64,000 nt of DNA from Undaria pinnatifida (GCA_012845835.1 JABAKD010000029.1:4428000-4491999); one strand, 5' to 3'; numbered from the stretch's first letter, positions 12,065 to 22,970 are shown. Notes: generated by a model from the sequence alone, not told the origin. Numbers and translations are program-made.

Positions 12065-15000
12065 AGTTGTTGTTGTTGTTGTTGTTGTTGCGGAGAATGA
12101 CGAACGGCCTCACTGGAAAACAAAGACAGTGGTAGTCTCCTGCCTATGGCAAGACACGTACAGCGTTCATCGTGCCTTACACGCGCCCCTGCCCCCCATT
12201 CTCTTCCCCTTTGGCGCAAGCAATGTCTTCGTGGTCGGTAAACTTCCGGCGTGCTCCATCCCGACATTGTGGGGATGCGACCGGAAGACTACGGCCATGT
12301 ATGGTAATGATCAACCCCCCCCCACACACACACATTTCGCGCTTGGTGCAAGCAAGGCTTGTATGGTGGGTGAAAACTCGATGTTCTCCGTCCCAACATT
12401 TTGGTGGAGCGAAGGTCTATGGTATTTTAAAACAATGGCCATCCATAACAATGAGTCCCCCCCCCCCTCTCCCCCAGATACCTGGCCTGCGGGGGACTCG
12501 ACGGGCTCGTCTCGCTCTGGGACATGGAGAACGTGGTGTGCGTACGAACCATCGACTGCGAGTGAGTCTGCAATAGTTTTCCGTATATCACCTGTTGCCT
12601 GCATACAGAGACGCACGTAGCCTGTCACGCTGGTACGTCTATAAAATGCCCGCACATACGTAGCTCGACGCATGATACGATGGAGATGCACCACTTTTTT
12701 CCCCTGATGTTCCTCAATTGGGAGCTTAAGACCCCCCCCAAAGAAACAGATTTTTGAGAAAAAAATACTGCTTCCGGATTAAAAAAAACGCATAGCATAG
12801 GTACACAACGAGAATCTTGCGAAAACAAAAATGGCTTTTTTCCGACGATTTTGGGTTGAGGAGCCCCGTCATTCAGAAAACATTTTCGCCAAAAAAAGGT
12901 ATATACCTCTATCGTAGCGCGCGTCACTCGTAGTTGGAATTTCGAGCGAAGACGCTTTCTGATTTGTGACGGCGCCGAAACAACAGTGAGGCTCCTTTCC
13001 AGCCCTTGCGTGGCCGAATCTCCGTGTCCCGTTCGACAACCGGAATCTCCCCAAAATAACGGGTTCACCACAATAAAGCGTGGGGTGGCTACTGCTTGGA
13101 TCGTGCTCGGCTTTTCTGCTCCCCTACCAACGCGCACAGCTGACGACGGCTGCAACCATTCATCGAAGCGAGTTTCCTGCTGTGGCGAGACCTGCGGTAG
13201 CTTGTTTTTTGCTGTTGAAATTACGAGGGGACTCGGAACACTGTTTGCACTGTATGCGGAGGCATCCCTCTGTAGTTCGGTAGGGGTTGCGTTTTCTAGG
13301 CCAATACGGTGTTTCTGGCCGAATGAGCCCTCTGGGTGAGATACTACCGGTTATTCTGATGCTCTTACGACAAACTTTGTGTTTTAGGACTAGCGCATGC
13401 TAGGTATGGTCGGATTGCGCGGGCGAACCCTTCCGAAGCCATGCTTCGGTTTGAGACGCTCAAAACCCTCCCACGTTAGGAGAGGTATGTTTGTAAACAT
13501 GCTTTGTACTTTTTTTTGTTGTTTTTTTTGCGTGTACCATAAGGTAAGATTTATGTTTTTGTTTGTCGACGTTTTTCTCGTGCAGCGGTGTGTGTGCTGT
13601 GTTTGTTACCGATGCAACTGCCCCCCCCCCCTTTATTTTTTAAACCCGTACCTGGTGCGCTATGTTTTCGCCTTGAAGTTCCGAAGGGGTTGACACGTTC
13701 GTCCGTCCGTCCATCCGTCTGTCCCGTTTTTTTGTCGTTGTTTTCGTGTGTTCGTTCACTCTCGGTTTTGTTGTGTTCGCTTGGTCGTTTTGTTCGTTCG
13801 TTTCATTATGCTGTCCCCGTGTTTTTGCGGTTCGCTTTTGTTTTTGCGGCGGCGGCGGCGGTGGCGGCGGCTCTTCCCGACGATTCGCGGTGGTGGCGAC
13901 TTTTGAACTACTGCAGGGGCGGCGTCCGATCCCTTAGCTTCAGTCCGGATGGCCGGTTCCTGGCGATTAGCATGCACGAGGCCCCGGTGCATGTTGTGAG
14001 TCCAACCCCCTTGAAAAAGTCGAACGCAGGGTTTCCATGCCCGCCCCCGAGACTAAACCACTCAATACCTTCAGCAAAGACAATCCAAATCTCAAAGACT
14101 TGGAGACTCAACTGGGGTAGCGCAAAAACTCGAACGCAGAATTCCCATACCCACCCCCAAGGCTCAACTACTTGTCACCATACAAATAACAGTTACAAAC
14201 TAAAAAAAGACCCGAAATACCCAAGCCGCACGGCACACTGTTTCGAGCGCGGGGTTTTCATGCCCGCCCACCCGCTTGCAGCGGTGGTGGCCGGCCGACA
14301 CTGTCCAATATGTACTGTACGTACGGTACTGCTGTTGTCCTACGAGGCGCGCTCGTTTTTTCCAGGATTTTTCACGGATCATGTCCCGGACCGCGGGTCG
14401 GGTGGGGTCAGGAGGTTTCCAAATATCACGGGTCGGGCCGGGTCACCCTGACACGATCCGACCCGCGGGTAATGATCCATCCCACCCGTGAACACCCCCG
14501 TTTTTTACCCTCTGGCTACTGCAAGCATGATTCCACATTATTTGCAAGTAAATTGCAGCCCTGAGCATGGATGTAGTTGTAAATGTGTAGAGCGCGGTGT
14601 GCCGGTAGTAAACCCCTTTGGGGCTCGAGAGAGCAAGATTGACCAATATAACTCACGTTTGCACCATCCTTCACACGAAGCAACCGGGGCTCTGGTAGAT
14701 TAGGTTGTCTTACGATTATACTGTCGAACTTCAGCGCAAGTACCTGTATGAGACGCGCACAGCTTCCACTGCCGTGTGCTGCATGCTTGCACGATGTTCA
14801 GGACGCGTCTATTCTTTGTATTGTCGCTGTACAAGGCCCCCCCAACATAGGTTAACCCGGGGATGTGTCTCGAATTTCTGCTGCGGTGCTGGCGGCAACG
14901 GAAAATGCATAAACGCTATTATGGGTGCCGTCGGTGTTTCTTGTAGCGCCAGTCTGCCCCCCCCCCCAAAAAAAAATGAGTGCCCAAACGCTGGAGGTGC

Positions 15001-16203
15001 GTCTACTAGGAATCTAGGAACGGCGCCTCGTCTCGGAAGGGATGGGTGTTGTCAATGGTAAAATAACTAAGGCAAGCAGCAAGTGAGTTCGCCCCCCAGT
15101 TTTGGCATGCCCTCCCCTAGTTTTTTTAAACGAAATGAATGCCTGGGCTGCACGCACGCTGGAGGCCGTAGGTGCACGCGCTTTTGTTGTTGCCGTCGCC
15201 GTCGTCGTCGTCGTCGTCGTCGTCGTTGTTGGTGGTGTTGTTGTTGCTATGCCTTTGAGAGAAAACAGTTGCGACCCTGATGACTTGATTACAGTATCGA
15301 CCAGATAAAGCAGCCCGAGTGGCGGGGGTAGGGGATGCGTCTAAACTTCAACCGAAGGGCCTGTGCGACAGTTCCGCAGCATGATTACACTCGTGCTGCT
15401 TCACGCCCATCCTATTGTGGGCGCTTGATATGTCCCCAATCGTCGTTTTTTTTGTCGCTATACTATGATGAAGCAATGATCAAGTCCCGAAGGGTTACTG
15501 AATGCTATTAATACGGGTATACGCACGTTTTTCCGAAGCAGTGGGCGCCCGCTGACGGAGAGCTAATAGATCGTACCTATCCAGGCTACGCCCCTCTCCC
15601 TCCCCCCCCCGCCGTCAGGGTACATGTGGAAAAACACGTAATGAGCGACCAGGTGTTGGAAGTGTCTCTAACAGGAGTAAAAACGTTGCTCTGTCTGGAA
15701 ACAGATGGGACTACGGCAAGCAACATATGAGTACCCCCCCCCCCCCCCCCCCTCCGCCCCCCAGATACACCCTCCATTCATATGCAATTCGATTTGAACT
15801 GTCGGCTCCACTCGCACCCTTACCCCCATCCCACCTCCTTTGGATTTTTATATAATCTATATCAGAGTTCCCAACACACCTTCGTTAATATGTTCATAGC
15901 AATCCACCCACCCCCACCCTCACCCCAATATACCTCCGTTGATCTGCTAATCTACCCGTGCTACCTCGACCTCCCCCCCTCCCCCCACTCCTTCTCACTC
16001 CCCCCTTCTCCTCCCCCATTCCCTGCATGTAAAAGGCCGAGGTGGAAACCGGGGCGCCCGCGCACTCGATGGATGCTGTGGGCCTACACCCGGAAAGCTT
16101 CCTTTCTGTCAAATTTCACCCGAAGCGACCAATCTTGGCGGGGGTAGCGTCGAGATCGGGGCGCGGGGACTTCGGTCTTCGGCTCTGGTCTTTTATTTAC
16201 TAA
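2458..16203 (+). CDS. THOC3: THO complex subunit 3 (THOC3/TEX1), WD40 protein, 5' partial
   Basis: A WD40 beta-propeller subunit of the nuclear THO/TREX complex, which couples transcription to mRNA export. I rebuilt eight exons from splice sites and frame: 2458-2569, 5406-5509, 7599-7677, 9801-9887, 11834-11934, 12478-12561, 13917-13995 and 16036-16203 (TAA). Phases agree throughout, giving 270 codons plus stop. The order of motifs follows animal THOC3: GLDWHP, KVWDART (exon 1/2 junction), SPNGHYIAMG, YKWSPNGEYIIHSS, YLACGGLDGLVSLWD, RSLSFSPDGRFLA, AEVETG and FHPKRPILA. Animal THOC3 is about 350 residues, so about 80 N-terminal residues and the start codon are missing and presumably lie upstream of the window. 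Intron 5 appears to use a GC donor (AG|GCGAGG at 11935). The C-terminus ends LRLWSFIY after a shortened tail. Assignment is strong; exact exon edges are inferred. Confidence 0.9.
2810..3540. repeat. fragments of a dispersed repeat family (family A)
   Basis: In THOC3 intron 1. It shares several blocks with 12690 to 13490: GGACTAGCGCAT followed by GGTCGG.TTGCGCG (2894 and 13387), CGTTAGGAG (2985 and 13475), and CGACGATTTTGGGTT with a CTATCGTAGC-like block (3359 and 12850). The block order differs between copies, so each site is probably a mosaic of insertions. No protein could be read. Confidence 0.45.
4040..4260. repeat. interstitial telomere-like tract in a shared repeat
   Basis: A core of TTTAGGG and TTAGGG units at about 4150 to 4176 is flanked by GGTCAGGGTTGGGGTCAAGG on the left and GGTCTACGCCCGTGCC on the right. 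The flanks are matched, in reverse complement, around a CCCTAA tract at 49640 to 49880, so the tract travels inside a larger dispersed repeat and is not a chromosome end. Confidence 0.6.
4799..4965. repeat. GGGTC-rich dispersed repeat, copy 1
   Basis: GGATTTTCACTGGTCATGAC leads into GGTCCATGGGTCGG, AATCGGGTCAAG and TCACGGGTCAGG. The same arrangement is found at 14360 to 14500 and, in reverse complement, at 7985 to 8397. Intronic in THOC3. Confidence 0.55.
5003..5402. repeat. (CTG)n / CTG-CCG tracts reaching a THOC3 3' splice site
   Basis: Two CTG/CCG-rich tracts (5003 to 5060 and about 5212 to 5402). The second runs directly into the acceptor AACAAG|GTTTGGG at 5405/5406. On the sense strand it contains no AG for nearly 200 bp, and it stands where a polypyrimidine tract would be expected. 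The long Leu-rich and Cys-rich ORFs here are translations of the repeat. Confidence 0.7.
5525..5985. repeat. GGTGTT/GGTGGT-rich low-complexity tract
   Basis: Follows the THOC3 exon 2 donor (GG|GTGGGT at 5510). Imperfect TGTTGGTGT and GGTGGTGGT units continue for about 450 bp. The Thr/His/Asn-rich antisense ORFs are repeat artefacts. Confidence 0.65.
6755..7020. repeat. dispersed repeat fragment (family A)
   Basis: The segment TTCAACCCGACGAACAGTCC followed by CATGGCCTAG, and CTATCGTAGCATTTGGTACG at the end, resemble 3240 to 3300 and 3420 to 3440, and also CAACCCGACCAACATTCTCA at about 57447. Non-coding, inside THOC3 intron 2. Confidence 0.35.
7690..9075. repeat. GAGAGA-rich degenerate repeats (two blocks around a pentanucleotide array)
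   Basis: Imperfect units of the form CTTCATAGAGAGAGA and TTTCAGAGAGA at 7690 to 7800 and 8480 to 9075, interrupted by the CCCGA array at 7985 to 8397. They lie in THOC3 intron 3. No coding signal. Confidence 0.6.
7985..8397. repeat. (CCCGA)n pentanucleotide array within the GGGTC repeat
   Basis: The core of near-perfect ACCCG units runs from about 8190 to 8338. It is flanked by degenerate units with the spacer ATACGACGCGTGA(C/G)GTTTCGA repeated at about 8093 and 8155. The right flank (GCGGACGGAGTCATGGCCCGTGA) is the reverse complement of the start of the repeats at 4799 and 14360. Pro/Asp/Thr repeat ORFs here are artefacts. Confidence 0.75.
9440..9790. repeat. C/T-rich intron end before THOC3 exon 4
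   Basis: About 350 bp of CCCCTCC/CTTCC pyrimidine-rich DNA with very few AG dinucleotides, leading into the acceptor TTCCACAG|GTAAAATTT at 9800/9801. It probably acts as an unusually long polypyrimidine tract. Confidence 0.55.
10165..10300 (-). mobile_element. SINE fragment, same family as 1569 to 1880
   Basis: The blocks GGGCAAGCCGTGGTCACA, GCCTTCATTTGTATCGCGC and CTCAGCAATCCGGCTTCTCG match the 3' body of the SINE at 1600 to 1720 in the same orientation (element on the minus strand). The tRNA-like head and the tail are missing or too decayed. Intronic in THOC3. Confidence 0.65.
10600..11833. repeat. degenerate tandem array, about 185 bp period, ending at a 3' splice site
   Basis: Each unit has ACGGTCGGTTTGTCAC-like sequence, CACGGCATGAG.TTCCTATTCGT, ..CGAGTAT..., AAAGCCGTGAATGTGCTC, then CTTTTTTCTCTTACTC and a CCCGCC run. 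The T-rich block recurs near 10668, 10852, 11042, 11230, 11402 and 11763, spacings of about 184, 190, 188, 172 and 361 bp. The last unit's T-rich block and CCCGCC run directly precede the acceptor TCCAG|ATTAATGCG of THOC3 exon 5, so the unit resembles a multiplied intron 3' end. Confidence 0.7.
11460..11560. repeat. dispersed repeat family B, copy 1
   Basis: GGTCGGTGAAAACCCGAGATGCTCCGTCCCGGCATTG-type sequence followed by GGTGATACCACTACGGCCACGCAT-type sequence. The same ordered blocks occur at 12205 to 12310, 12338 to 12455 and 28515 to 28640, and in part at about 30583. Non-coding. Confidence 0.6.
11941..12090. repeat. (TTG)n microsatellite, about 50 units
   Basis: Nearly pure TTG with a few TAG and ATT interruptions. 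It starts within ten bases of the 5' splice site of THOC3 exon 5 and fills the start of intron 5. Poly-Val, poly-Cys and poly-Asn ORFs here come from the repeat. Confidence 0.85.
12205..12455. repeat. dispersed repeat family B, two tandem copies
   Basis: Two copies about 133 bp apart (12205 to 12310 and 12338 to 12455). Each has GCGCAAGCAATGTCT/GTGCAAGCAAGGCTTG, a GGTGAAAAC-type block, CTCC(A/G)TCCC(G/A)ACATT and a final GGCCATG/CATCC. Located in THOC3 intron 5 shortly before exon 6. Confidence 0.6.
12690..13490. repeat. dispersed repeat mosaic (family A)
   Basis: Shares blocks with 2810 to 3540. It also shares a segment with 24470 to 24680: CCGGAAT.T.CCCAAAA and CCAACGCG.ACAG followed by TTGACGACGGCTGCAA. 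In THOC3 intron 6. No coding exon was found. Confidence 0.5.
14360..14500. repeat. GGGTC-rich dispersed repeat, copy 3
   Basis: GGATTTTTCACGGATCATGT leads into CCGCGGGTCGGGTGGGGTCAGGAGG-type sequence and ATCACGGGTCGGGCCGGGTC-type sequence, ending in GACCCGCGGGTAATGATCC. Same plan as 4799 to 4965. THOC3 intron 7. Confidence 0.55.
15186..15250. repeat. (GTC/GTT)n microsatellite
   Basis: GTCGTCGTCGTCGTCGTCGT followed by TGGTGGTGTTGTTG, in THOC3 intron 7. A C-run of 23 bases at about 15729 to 15751 lies further along the same intron. Confidence 0.7.
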
Positions 16204-17079
16204 GTCGCGTGGTTGGTAGGTAGTGAGCCCGAAGAATGGGGGGGGGGGGCTCGGGTAGGGGGGGGGTTAGCATGGGGTCGGGGGTAAGGTTAGGGTGGAG
16301 GAGGGGGGGGGGGGAGTATTGATAGGTTTATCGAGTGCCTGGTCGGGTATTCTTAGCAGGTGTACCTGGTCGAGTACCTGCTACTATCTCTACGAGTGTT
16401 GAGAGTACCTTATTATAGCTCCATTGACTCCCTACCTACAGCGCTACTGGGTACCAGGTGCCTGTTAATAGTTCTAATAGGGTTATTTAACACCGGGCAC
16501 ATATTTCGTACGGATGTTAATACATCTCTGTTGGGTACCTGGTAGGGTCGTGCTAGTCGGGGCGTCTTGCGGCTTGCGGCGGGCAGCGGGATTGAGAACG
16601 AGGCACGGTCCATCGGTCGTATAGAAAGACATTTTTTGTGTCCGCACTTTTTCTAGTTGGTCTTACGAGCATGTAGAGCACCGTGTGGTGGTTAGCAGTG
16701 CCAGTATATGGGCCAGCCAGCAATAATACCAGCAGTTTACTGGACACTTGCACGATTGGGTAGAGTGTACTACCGCTACTGGGGTAACAAACGGGCTCCA
16801 ATCGTGCCACGCGATGTCGCCGGCATTTTACCGGCAAGGGGCACTATACAACCGGCATCATTCGGAGACCCCCGCTGTACAGTCAGTGCCACGGATATGT
16901 TGTAATAATATAGTAGGCTCTAGAATGCGCCCGCGGATGGACGCGAGTATTAGCATGCCTGGTGTGACAACCACCGCTGTGGATGGTTCGTTCTATTGCT
17001 GTTGCTGTGCTCCACCATTTTAGTTCATGTGCGCATCTTCTTGGTGCCACGTCTTGGGCTGCGTGGCTCACATCTGGGA

Positions 17080-18030
17080 GGCCTGACCTTTTTGCGAGCC
17101 ACGCTCGAGCTGCTCAATTATTACGACGCGGATCTGCACGAATCGGTATGAGCAAATAAAAAAAAGATCGCGCACAGACCACAGCCCACCAAAACAGCAT
17201 GCCGGCTCTGACGGTAAAGGGTTGGGTTCGTGATCCCGAGGCATTGTTAAGGTCGGTGCCAGCTGCAATAATAGCCTGCGCGTCGGCTTCTCCGATGCTT
17301 GTGCCTAGGGCTACTTGTAACCAACCTGAGCACGTTCTGTTTTTTTTGCGTCGCTCGTTCGTGCTGCTGTATGACGACAATAATAATAGAAATAGTTACG
17401 ACGAGCATCTTTCGGAGAGTGCGCACAGACCTTCGACCAAAACAAACTCACTCATATAGTATATTACGAGTACCAACAACGCAGCTTGCAAAGATGAGTA
17501 TTGACCTGAAATTCGTCAAACTCACGGCTGACGTCCTTGAAAATTAGTTATAAAATGTGGGTTCTAATAGTAGACGGCTTGTGGCCTTGCGGCATTGTCT
17601 AGGCCGCCGACGCGGTGCCCGTGCTGTGCGCCAGCTCTCGGCTTCTCGGGACCCTTCTTTAATTACAGTACGCCACCACCCACCCGAACCGCCTTATTTA
17701 GCAAGCCACGCTCGACTGATGCATCTCGACAATAACGGTTTGCATCGTTCGGAAGATACGCACAGATCATCAACAAAAAAGCTGCGGGACCTATGATATA
17801 AAAACGGTACATTAGGGGTTGCGAGCCGCCTGCATTGCCAAGGTCGGCGCCTGCGCTGGCCCGCGCCGAATTTTGGCTTCTTTCTCCACGGATGCCTTCT
17901 GCCTTGACCTCCACCAGTGCGCCATCCACCTGAACTACAGGCTGATTTTGCGACTTCGACAAATATCGTTACCATCACCGTTCAGAAACTACGAATTCGG
18001 CACAGACCTTCGATCAAAGCCATTGCGAGG
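17080..18030. repeat. degenerate tandem repeat, about 240 to 340 bp units
   Basis: The block CGCACAGACC(A/T)...C.A.CAAAA recurs near 17172, 17423, 17759 and 18002. It is preceded by GAGCCACGCTCGA (17095, 17703) and followed in two units by AAGGTCGG.GCC.GC plus CC.CGCGTCGGCTTCT-like sequence. Minus-strand ORFs over two units share an alternating AGTDLNNASGS / AGADLGNAGGS segment. I could not decide whether this was ever coding. Confidence 0.45.
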
Positions 18031-19659
18031 TTGACAGTCAACTGCGTGTGTACCTCTCTGTGGTCAGATATGATATGTATCCAAAGTTCCTTCGTAGGAG
18101 GAAGTGCTGCTCCAAGCTCCATGCGATAGCAAAGCGCAGCATCTCAACCCGCGGAATGTAACAGCCAAAGCGTGTGCCACCTAAGAGGCGTTTGCTAAGA
18201 CAGTGCAGCAGCACTGGTGTTGATGCTGCTGGCTCTCGTGGTTGTTCAACCTTCGACCTCTGAACGGCATAACTGCTGTGCAGTAAGCAGTAAAACAGTA
18301 CCAGGTAGTGCAGTACTAGCAGAGCAGCAGCAGCAGAATAGAACTAAAACGCCACCGACTTCGTTGCGAAACCCCCGTGAAAAAAAAGCTAGCATCAGCA
18401 CACCTTCACTTCACGAAGAACGCAAGGCATCGGGCAGCCAGAGCCAGTTAACCCCCACCACAGCTGACAACCCTCGATCATTTGCGGCGGAACCGTGTTT
18501 CTTCTGCTCTTTTGTCAAGGTTCCGGACAATCTCTGGGCAACGTAGTCACCGCGACACGCTTTGTGAGGCGTGGGTTGTGTCGAAATTCTCGTCAAGAAA
18601 ATATCAATACCCTCGAAGACAGCCCGAAAAGTACCGTCCCCCGAGAAAAGCGCATGGCCGTGGCGCGGGGCAGGCAAGGAAGCCTCGCTCATCACCTCTC
18701 CACCCAGGCTCACAGGTGCGTGTGTGTTCGGGCGTGGTAGCATGTTGTCCTGTATACCTGTTGACCGGCGGTGTTGAAAAGTTGTTGTTGTGCTCTGTGC
18801 TCGTTTTTGTGTACACGCGTGAACGCATGCACACTCTATTTTGAAGTCACTTGGAGCACGAAATTGCCACGCATCGCCTACACCTGACATCTGACATCAG
18901 TACACCAACAACAAGGTATATAGTCTATACAGCTCTTTTGCATATTGTTCAAGTATTGTTATTTTTTCGTTATTTCTTAAAAGAGTGCCTTCTGTGCCAT
19001 GAGTGTGTAGCAGCGATCCTATTATAGTGATCACTCACCGCTTCGGTGCGATTAGGAATACTCGTAAGGCAACCAGAGTCAGGCCCCGCTACACACACTC
19101 GTACACACGTACGTACAGCCATTATTCGAGCAAGAAACCCTTGCGCTCCTGCCCTTGACACCAGTACGACAGCAGGCCCGTGTGGAGTGATAAGCTTGCC
19201 TATTAATAGCGACGTTGACACCAGACAGGGAGGGCCGTGCCCAGCAACTTGTTGCGATCGGGTACGCCCCCTGCCGTGATCCTGTTGTGATAACACTAGC
19301 GTGACCCTTGCTGTCTGCGGTGAGATAAAGGAACCAGACAATCATATAAACGATTTATTATTAGTCAAACACGATCGAGCTTTGAGTACCAGTGCCGGTA
19401 GCATCACTCGCGGGCGCCACCGAAGAGTTTTACCCGCGCCATGGCCCACGCGTTCGCAAGGCCTGTGCACCACCTCCACCTCCATGTTGCTGGTTTCCCT
19501 ATAATGTGGCACGCTCGCACACCTTTAGATAGATACGGCGTGGTTTCTCACGTATCTGCTCACATCACGATTTCACCGGACAGCCCCTTCTTGCATTATC
19601 GGTGGAAAAAAAATGACTGCACACCAACTTACTGTATGTCAATTTCTGTCTGGCACGCC

Positions 19660-19835
19660 GCCCAGACCCAACCCGACCCTAGCCAGAACACTAACCCCAA
19701 CCCTAACCCTAACTCTAACCCTAACCCTAGCCCTTTCGGGGGCTTGAGGTCGGCAGCGGTGGTCTCGCGGCTCCGCCGCGTGTTTCGTGACGATTTCCCG
19801 AAATATCCAGCGGCCCGAAGGCAAGCCGAAACCAA
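19660..19835. repeat. interstitial telomere-like tract (CCCTAA)
   Basis: About seven CCCTAA/CCCCAA/ACTCTAA units at 19690 to 19733 between AGACCCAACCCGACCCTAGC on the left and GCCCTTTCGGGGGCTTGAGG on the right. The central tract resembles those at 4150 and 49725; the flanks differ from them. Confidence 0.55.
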
Positions 19836-22148
19836 TCAGACACATGGTGTGCAGTCTTTTTTTTATAGCACCGATAATGCAAATAGGTCCTGTTGCTATA
19901 TTGGGGGTGTCATAAAGTAGAGATTGTGAAGCATGGCGTCGCAGGGGGGGTGGTATACAGCGCACCCCGGTGATGAATCGTGTTGCTATTTTGGGGTTTG
20001 TTTCGTTTCATCACCCAATTGGTGTACTCCTGGGCTGGGGTGTGGTATGCATCGTATAGGGTGATATATATACGGTAGAGCATCGTGAACGCTACTCACG
20101 GTTTCTGTCCCCATCCTCACCGTAAAACTGGGCTTGTCGGGGTGTCTTTTTTCCGTGGTGATACTACACAGTAGCTGCGTTCAGTGTTCGTATGATATTT
20201 GGCTATTGAACATTGACAGTTACGTGCCGGTTCGGGTTATTGGCATACGCTGAGGTCTGAGGTATTGGGCCCTTGACTTCTGTGGTTGCATGTACCAGTA
20301 GCGATTTGGCAAGCCATGGGGCCACTTCTCCTCTCTTTACCCTGCTGGGAGACCAATTAATAACACATGGCCTAAAGACATCTACGAGTACTCGTATGAG
20401 TCGGCTTCACTGAAGTCTTGACTACTTCGCCCGGCGCTAGCGAACATTAGTGGTGCTTCTACAACAGTGCCGGTATATGCGTGCACGCCGGAAATACCGG
20501 CGCTGAGGCGGCAACCGGCACTACCCCGGATGCTCCCACTAATCGTTGTTCCCATCTACGCGCCAAGCGTTTTTTTTCTCGTCCTGTATTTTGTATTTTG
20601 TATTATGTATATTTTATTTTGTAGCTGAGAGCCAGACCGACACTGCTCAACCGACACTATGGGCACCTCTACTCTGCCAGGTCAGGTCGATATCGGACCC
20701 TTGTGGGACCCTGGCGTTGCGGCTTGCGACCGACACGTATAGTGCACCTGCGACCAGCACCAGCGGTGTGCACGGTGTGGTCTAACCAACCGTGTACAGT
20801 GCAGGACACTTGTTATATCAGTAATGCGAGACAGGGTCGAACTGTGGTAAGAAACTCCGGCAGAGATTCACAGAAACGTGGGAAATTGGGGAGCCATTAT
20901 GCTGAAAATTGTGTAGAACGTGCCCTTCCTCAAGGAAAAATCCAGCCTGAGCCAATGTTCCTGCTTCTTACTAGGTGCCCTGCACTGCTGTAATGTATAT
21001 ATACTCCCGTGTATCCTGCGGTACTAGGAGCGCGCAAAACATTCGGTGCACATGCCCAAGATTTCAGTACATTGCATGTATAACATGTAGTTCGGATGCA
21101 TTCCGTATCTCTACAGTCCGGGCTTTTCCGTGTGGTACGTGGTTTGGTGCGTGGCAAAGATGTGGGTTGACGGCACTGTTGCATCTTGACGGACAGCCGT
21201 CAAAGCCATCAAGGAACTCAACTCAACGCACTAAAAGTAGTGTGATAACCCCAAAGACGCCTTGACGGGTCGAAACCAGATTGTTAACCGACATGCTTGG
21301 TGTGTGAGATGCTGGTAGTAGTTGTCACTTTTCGCAGGACATGTTTGCCCCTTGAATCGGCTTGGATGCTTGAATGGGCACGTGAAGTCTCTAAAATACG
21401 AAAGGAGTGCCGCTGCTGTGCTGCTTTTGTTCTGTTGTGTCTGGGTGATGCTCGAGTGCTGCTTGAGTGATGATTCGGGGGTGCTTGGTTGTATCACACC
21501 GCTCGTATGATACTGTATCGTCAGAACAGCAGTATGATTCATGTACCTGCAGGCCTTCCATCTTGCATTCCTTGTTATTGCAGCAGTGATAATGTCATGT
21601 AAATGGTAGCTGGCACGGTACGTACCTGATATAACTACGTACAGTTCGTAATGCATAAACATGTAGGGGCCCTTTCTCAGCGCCAACACAGGCACATATT
21701 CAGGCGTACATGAGGAATGGTAACATCTGCGCTGTACATCTGTACGCGTCGGAAATCGATACATGGACACCCGTGATACTATATATCAGGTACCTGGCAC
21801 GTTTCACCCTATTGTACGTTTGGCCGATAATGGGATCGCTCTTATGCCCTGGTATTCGCTGGCGCAACGTCCTGGGCTTGCGGGCACGCTACTTTTTATG
21901 CTACGATGATACACCAGGGACCTGGCCCATACATACTCGTACGTACATGGTATTCTTCGAAGTATATACACGACGATAAGCACGGATATGCAGAAAAACA
22001 TTTCCTTATCGACACACGACGCGTATGAAAATACGTGAAAGTGTGGTGAGCTAAAGCTTTATTTTTCCCCATCCACCGGAGGATTAAAAAAAAAAAAAAA
22101 AACTTCCGCGAGGGCGCCCAGGCAGTCTTATTTCGACACCTTACATAG

Positions 22149-22301
22149 AAAATACCCAGAATGGAACACTAACCGGAGCGCTGTGATCGCCGGGAGAGTC
22201 TCTCAAACCAAATGAACTAAAAATGTGTGTGTGTTTCTTCTTCTATACTGTATCGTCCTGCGATCACAGCACTCCGGTTAGTTTTCCATTCTGACTATTT
22301 T
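22149..22301. mobile_element. fold-back MITE-like element, about 43 bp inverted arms
   Basis: The arm at 22149 to 22191 (AAAATACCCAGAATGGAACA then CTAACCGGAGCGCTGTGATC) is the imperfect reverse complement of 22259 to 22301 (CGATCACAGCACTCCGGTTA then GTTTTCCATTCTGACTATTTT). The loop is about 67 bp with no ORF. A non-autonomous transposon is the likeliest reading. No clear target-site duplication was found. Confidence 0.6.
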
Positions 22302-22589
22302 AGATGTGAGATGTATGCTATCCCAATCCCCGGGCACCGTCGGCTTGCCCGCCTCAGGCCGACTTTTCTCTTAAAACGCTCTCTTTGTGAATCGTGCTTG
22401 CAAAATGTCCTCAAAACGTTACTGAAAAGCCCACCACATGTCAGCAGACGAACATCCCGATAGTGTTGGCAGCTGTCAACGGGCAAGCTGTACGTCAGGC
22501 AGCTGCGCCCTTCGCGTGTATGATACGCCACACGCCTACATGCTGGTGGTGTTGTTGTCTCTGTTGGTCCTACACGAGTATCTCAGTCT

Positions 22590-22970
22590 CTCTCTTTGCC
22601 TCTGCTGCTGCTGCTGCTTGCTGCTGCTTGCTGCTGCATGCTGCTGCTGCATGCTGCTGTCGTTGCTTTTGCGATGCTACTTAATATTGCTGCTGATGTT
22701 GTTGTCTCTGTTGCTATTGAGGCCATCTTCTCTTTGGTGGTGCTGATACAGGACAACGGCATAGAGCACTACTCACCTCTGTCATGGTAAACGTACGTGT
22801 ACCCCTCCGTGTAGCATGCATGCGTGTTGTCCCTGCTGCTACTGTTGTTGTCTACTACTCCAATTATTTATCTGCTGCTGTTGTTGGTACTGCTGCTGTG
22901 ACGCGCGGCTGCTGCTGCTGGGTAATCGTTTATGTTGCTACCACCGCCATGCTCGCTGTTGCTGCAGCTG
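22590..22970. repeat. CTG/TTG-rich tract
   Basis: Imperfect CTGCTG and GTTGTTG units, densest at 22598 to 22680 and 22830 to 22965, with spacer sequence. Leu/Cys-rich ORFs in three frames are translations of it. A similar tract lies at 23840 to 24070. Confidence 0.6.

Noticed and set aside
11826-12620. A 264-codon ORF with a poly-Val tract
   Set aside because: It reads through the (TTG)n array. The flanking real exons of THOC3 are in other frames and are joined by splicing.
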